Below, piece by piece: positions 6,658 through 8,617 of a stretch of DNA of 8,617 bases. Within the stretch, counting starts at the first letter, position 1. Each line of letters begins with the position of its first letter. The position numbers and the translations under genes were made by a program. The stretch is from Gorillibacterium sp. (lineage in GTDB: Bacteria > Bacillota > Bacilli > Paenibacillales > NBRC-103111): contig JACMJI010000146.1 in the NCBI GenBank assembly GCA_014380705.1, positions 1 through 8,617 on the forward strand, written 5' to 3'. The notes beneath the pieces were generated by a model. That model made no database searches. It worked only from the letters and a program-made list of their open reading frames with translations, and was not told where the DNA came from.

Positions 6658-6687
6658 AGGAATGTTTGGTATTCCTTATGCTATAAT
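6658..6687 (+). promoter_or_regulatory. Extended -10 promoter for lepB-rbgA with overlapping inverted repeat
   Basis: A perfect TATAAT (6682-6687) is preceded by TGC, making an extended -10. No good -35 is seen at 17 bases (GGAATG at 6659-6664). The -35 zone instead holds a six-base inverted repeat, AGGAAT (6658-6663) and ATTCCT (6671-6676). The start would be near 6694, about 40 bases before the lepB ATG. The repeat could be an operator, but it is short. Confidence 0.6.
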
Positions 6688-6734
6688 CAGGTGGTTACAA
6701 TTATCTTGGTTTTTTGAAAGAGAGGCCGCTTTTA

Positions 6735-7307
6735 ATGGAATCAGAAGAAAAAATACAGCCTGGCGTCACAGTGAAAAGCGAAGTATGGGAATGGACGAAG
6801 GCTATTTTGATCGCTGTCGTACTCGTGATCTTGATTCGAATTTTTATCTTTAAGCCTTTTATCGTAGATGGACCTTCTATGCAGCCGAATTTCCATACGG
6901 GAGAACGTCTGATAGTGAGCGAGTGGATCTACCATCTTCGCCATCCACAGCGTGGGGAAGTTATTGTATTCCATGCAGAAGCGAAGAGGGACTTCATCAA
7001 ACGAGTCATTGCCCTTCCGGGAGAAACGATAGGAATTAAAGATGGGCAAGTATACGTCAATGGCATTGTATTGGACGAGCCTTACATTCAGGAAGCCATT
7101 GACCAGTCCGTAAAAGTAAACGGTAGTGTCTATAACCTAGACTTCGCGGAAACAACCGTCCCTGAAGGTTCTGTTTTTGTTATGGGAGATAATCGGTTAA
7201 ACAGTACGGACAGTCGCATCATCAAAGCAATCCCATACGATAAAATTATTGGACGGGCGGATATTGTATTCTGGCCTTTGAGCAAAATAAGTATAGTTAA
7301 TCATTAA
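6735..7307 (+). CDS. lepB: Type I signal peptidase
   Basis: This membrane-bound serine protease cleaves signal peptides from exported proteins on the outer face of the membrane. I start at ATG 6735, nine bases after AAAGAGAGG, giving 190 residues, a normal size for the Bacillus SipS/SipT type. A single N-terminal membrane segment spans about 21-39 (AILIAVVLVILIRIFIF). The nucleophile is S48 in GPSMQPNF. The general base is K89 in FIKRVIALPGE, and box E is GDNRLNSTDSR (151-161). There is no large extra periplasmic domain as in E. coli LepB. The gene lies 40 bases before rbgA and shares its promoter. Several sip paralogues are common in such genomes, so the exact sip letter cannot be assigned. 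Confidence 0.96.
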   Translation: MESEEKIQPGVTVKSEVWEWTKAILIAVVLVILIRIFIFKPFIVDGPSMQPNFHTGERLIVSEWIYHLRHPQRGEVIVFHAEAKRDFIKRVIALPGETIGIKDGQVYVNGIVLDEPYIQEAIDQSVKVNGSVYNLDFAETTVPEGSVFVMGDNRLNSTDSRIIKAIPYDKIIGRADIVFWPLSKISIVNH

Positions 7308-7347
7308 AAAGATAATAACAACTGAGAAGTAGCTAGTGAGGTGAGAC

Positions 7348-8214
7348 ATGACGATTCAATGGTTCCCTGGCCACATGACCCGGGCACGTAGACAGATTGA
7401 AGAGAAATTAAAGCTAATTGACCTTGCCATCGAGCTTCTGGATGCTCGGATTCCTGTAGCAAGCCGCAACCCGATGATCGATCAGATTCTAAAAGGAAAG
7501 CCTCGGCTTGTTCTCCTTAACAAGCAGGATTTGGCGGATCCACAAGCGACAGCTGAATGGGTCACTTATTTTCGCGGCAAAGGGCTGGAAGCTCTGCCGT
7601 TTGATGCAAACACCGGTTATGGAATAAAGGAGATTGCTCCTCGCGCCAAGATTCTCCTGGCAGATAAGATAGCAGCGCAGATTAAGCGAGGCATAAATCC
7701 GCGGCCTTTACGAGCCTTGATCGTAGGCATCCCCAATGTGGGTAAATCAACGCTGATTAACAAGCTTGCTGGCAAAAAAGCCGCCATGACGGGAGACCGA
7801 CCTGGTGTAACCAAAGGCCAACAGTGGATTAAAACAAATGTTGATTTGGATCTGCTTGATACTCCAGGTATCCTGTGGCCTAAATTTGAGGATGAAGCAG
7901 TCGGAATGCGACTGGCAGCAACGGGTGCGATTCGTGATCAGATTCTTAACACACAGGATGTTGTGTACTACGCGCTACGTTATCTAATTCCCCATTACTC
8001 TAACAATTTGCAAGAGCGGTATCAGATTGAGCTTGACCTTAAGAATATAGATCTCACAAATGCCAATGACATCATCGGTGTTATGGAAGCCATTGGACGC
8101 AAGCGTGGCTGTCTGATCGGTGGAGGCAAGATTGATTTGGATAAGACGGCTTCCTTGTTTCTGAAGGACTTGCGTGCAGGCAAAATCGGCCGCATTACCT
8201 TGGAGCGACCGTAG
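7348..8214 (+). CDS. rbgA: Ribosome biogenesis GTPase RbgA (YlqF)
   Basis: RbgA is a circularly permuted GTPase needed for the late steps of 50S subunit assembly, including entry of L16. The permuted order is visible: G4 NKQD (58-61), then G1 GIPNVGKST (127-135), G2 in DRPGVT (150-155), and G3 DTPG (171-174). The N-terminal WFPGHM (5-10) supplies His9, the residue implicated in catalysis in B. subtilis RbgA, in place of the usual Gln. The C-terminal ANTAR-like helical domain runs from about 185 to the end and includes [10 protein letters not shown]. The 288 residues match the family. GAGGTGA lies just before the ATG. The gene follows lepB and is closed by a terminator. Confidence 0.97.
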   Translation: MTIQWFPGHMTRARRQIEEKLKLIDLAIELLDARIPVASRNPMIDQILKGKPRLVLLNKQDLADPQATAEWVTYFRGKGLEALPFDANTGYGIKEIAPRAKILLADKIAAQIKRGINPRPLRALIVGIPNVGKSTLINKLAGKKAAMTGDRPGVTKGQQWIKTNVDLDLLDTPGILWPKFEDEAVGMRLAATGAIRDQILNTQDVVYYALRYLIPHYSNNLQERYQIELDLKNIDLTNANDIIGVMEAIGRKRGCLIGGGKIDLDKTASLFLKDLRAGKIGRITLERP

Positions 8215-8267
8215 GGAATGTTTTTCTGAATGCTGTAGGTAATATTATATTTATTCTAACTCCTATT

Positions 8268-8296
8268 GGACCACTTTTTCATCAGGTGGTCTTTTT
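8268..8296 (+). terminator. Intrinsic terminator after rbgA
   Basis: GACCAC (8269-8274) pairs perfectly with GTGGTC (8286-8291) across an 11-base loop, followed by five Ts (8292-8296). It lies about 54 bases after the rbgA stop and should end the lepB-rbgA transcript. Confidence 0.85.
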
Positions 8297-8424
8297 AGTG
8301 CGAGCAAACAAGATTAGCATCGTTCGAGCTTAAACCTCACGAATTCGGTTTTTTCTTGTCCAGGAGCGGATATCCAGTGTACTATTAGAAGGGTAACAAC
8401 GATTGGACCATCCGAATGAAGACG

Positions 8425-8467
8425 TTGAAACATTTATGTAAAACGCCAATAATAGAACTTTCTATTA
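8425..8467 (+). promoter_or_regulatory. Candidate rnhB promoter with an 18-bp dyad at the start region
   Basis: TTGAAA (8425-8430) and AATAAT (8448-8453) are 17 bases apart, each matching five of six consensus positions, although the usually conserved first T of the -10 is missing. Overlapping the -10 and likely start is TAATAGAA-CT-TTCTATTA (8450-8467), eight-base arms around two central bases. A second, weaker candidate is TTGTCC (8356-8361), an 18-base spacer, then TACTAT (8380-8385). Confidence 0.45.
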
Positions 8468-8498
8468 CATAGAGAAGTCAAGCAAGGAGGTAGATCTC

Positions 8499-8617
8499 AT
8501 GTTGGATTACGAAAAAGGGCTATGGCAGCGGGAAGGTATCCATCATATCGCAGGAATTGACGAGGTGGGACGGGGTTGTCTTTTTGGCGATGTAATGGCA
8601 GCAGCTGTAATTCTACC
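8499..8617 (+). CDS. rnhB: Ribonuclease HII, N-terminal part (cut by the window end)
   Basis: RNase HII cuts RNA in RNA-DNA hybrids and nicks at single ribonucleotides in DNA. Only 39 full codons are present, beginning [20 protein letters not shown]. The signature GIDEVGRG (19-26) holds the first acidic residues of the metal-binding active site, D21 and E22. AAGGAGGT (8484-8491) lies seven bases before the ATG. After the signature the sequence reads [13 protein letters not shown] where many family members have PLAGPVVAAAVIL. This fits a lineage variant rather than decay, since the frame is open to the edge. The position after rbgA matches the B. subtilis order. Confidence 0.9.
   Translation, partial: MLDYEKGLWQREGIHHIAGIDEVGRGCLFGDVMAAAVIL

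Noticed and set aside
6714..6734. TTG start for signal peptidase
   Set aside because: It would overlap the likely ribosome site AAAGAGAGG; the ATG at 6735 has proper spacing.

Overview
The window looks like chromosomal DNA of a low-to-mid GC, spore-former-type Bacillota. The proteins closely follow the Bacillus subtilis patterns I can recall, and the gene style (RnhB variant, ilvA beside ylxM) suggests Paenibacillus or a close relative. The genus is an inference. Nothing points to a phage, plasmid or insertion sequence.

Layout: (1) 1-197, a short tail beyond ilvA with a pair of imperfect direct repeats and no clear terminator. (2) 198-1466 on the minus strand, ilvA (threonine dehydratase), preceded by a strong sigma-A-type promoter and a T-box antiterminator/terminator. 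(3) About 1640-1901, a spacer holding the promoter for the rightward genes. (4) 1902-5854, the conserved block ylxM, ffh, rpsP, khpA, rimM, trmD. (5) About 6014-6533, rplS as its own unit, with promoter, L19-type leader and intrinsic terminator. (6) About 6680-8296, lepB (signal peptidase I) and rbgA, with an extended -10 promoter before lepB and a terminator after rbgA. (7) 8297-8617, the upstream region and first 39 codons of rnhB, cut by the window end.

The rightward genes are a translation and secretion neighbourhood. Ffh, helped by YlxM, delivers nascent membrane and secreted proteins, and LepB removes their signal peptides. RpsP and RplS are ribosomal proteins. KhpA is an RNA-binding protein. 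RimM matures the 30S subunit, RbgA matures the 50S subunit, and TrmD makes m1G37 in tRNA. RnhB removes ribonucleotides from DNA. IlvA starts isoleucine synthesis and is transcribed divergently.

I found no wholly new system. The points most worth checking are the T-box in front of ilvA, which seems to lack room for its tRNA-reading Stem I; an in-frame 12-bp tandem repeat that lengthens TrmD by a Glu-Gly-Gln-Thr tract; and a long hairpin with a T-rich 3' flank between khpA and rimM.
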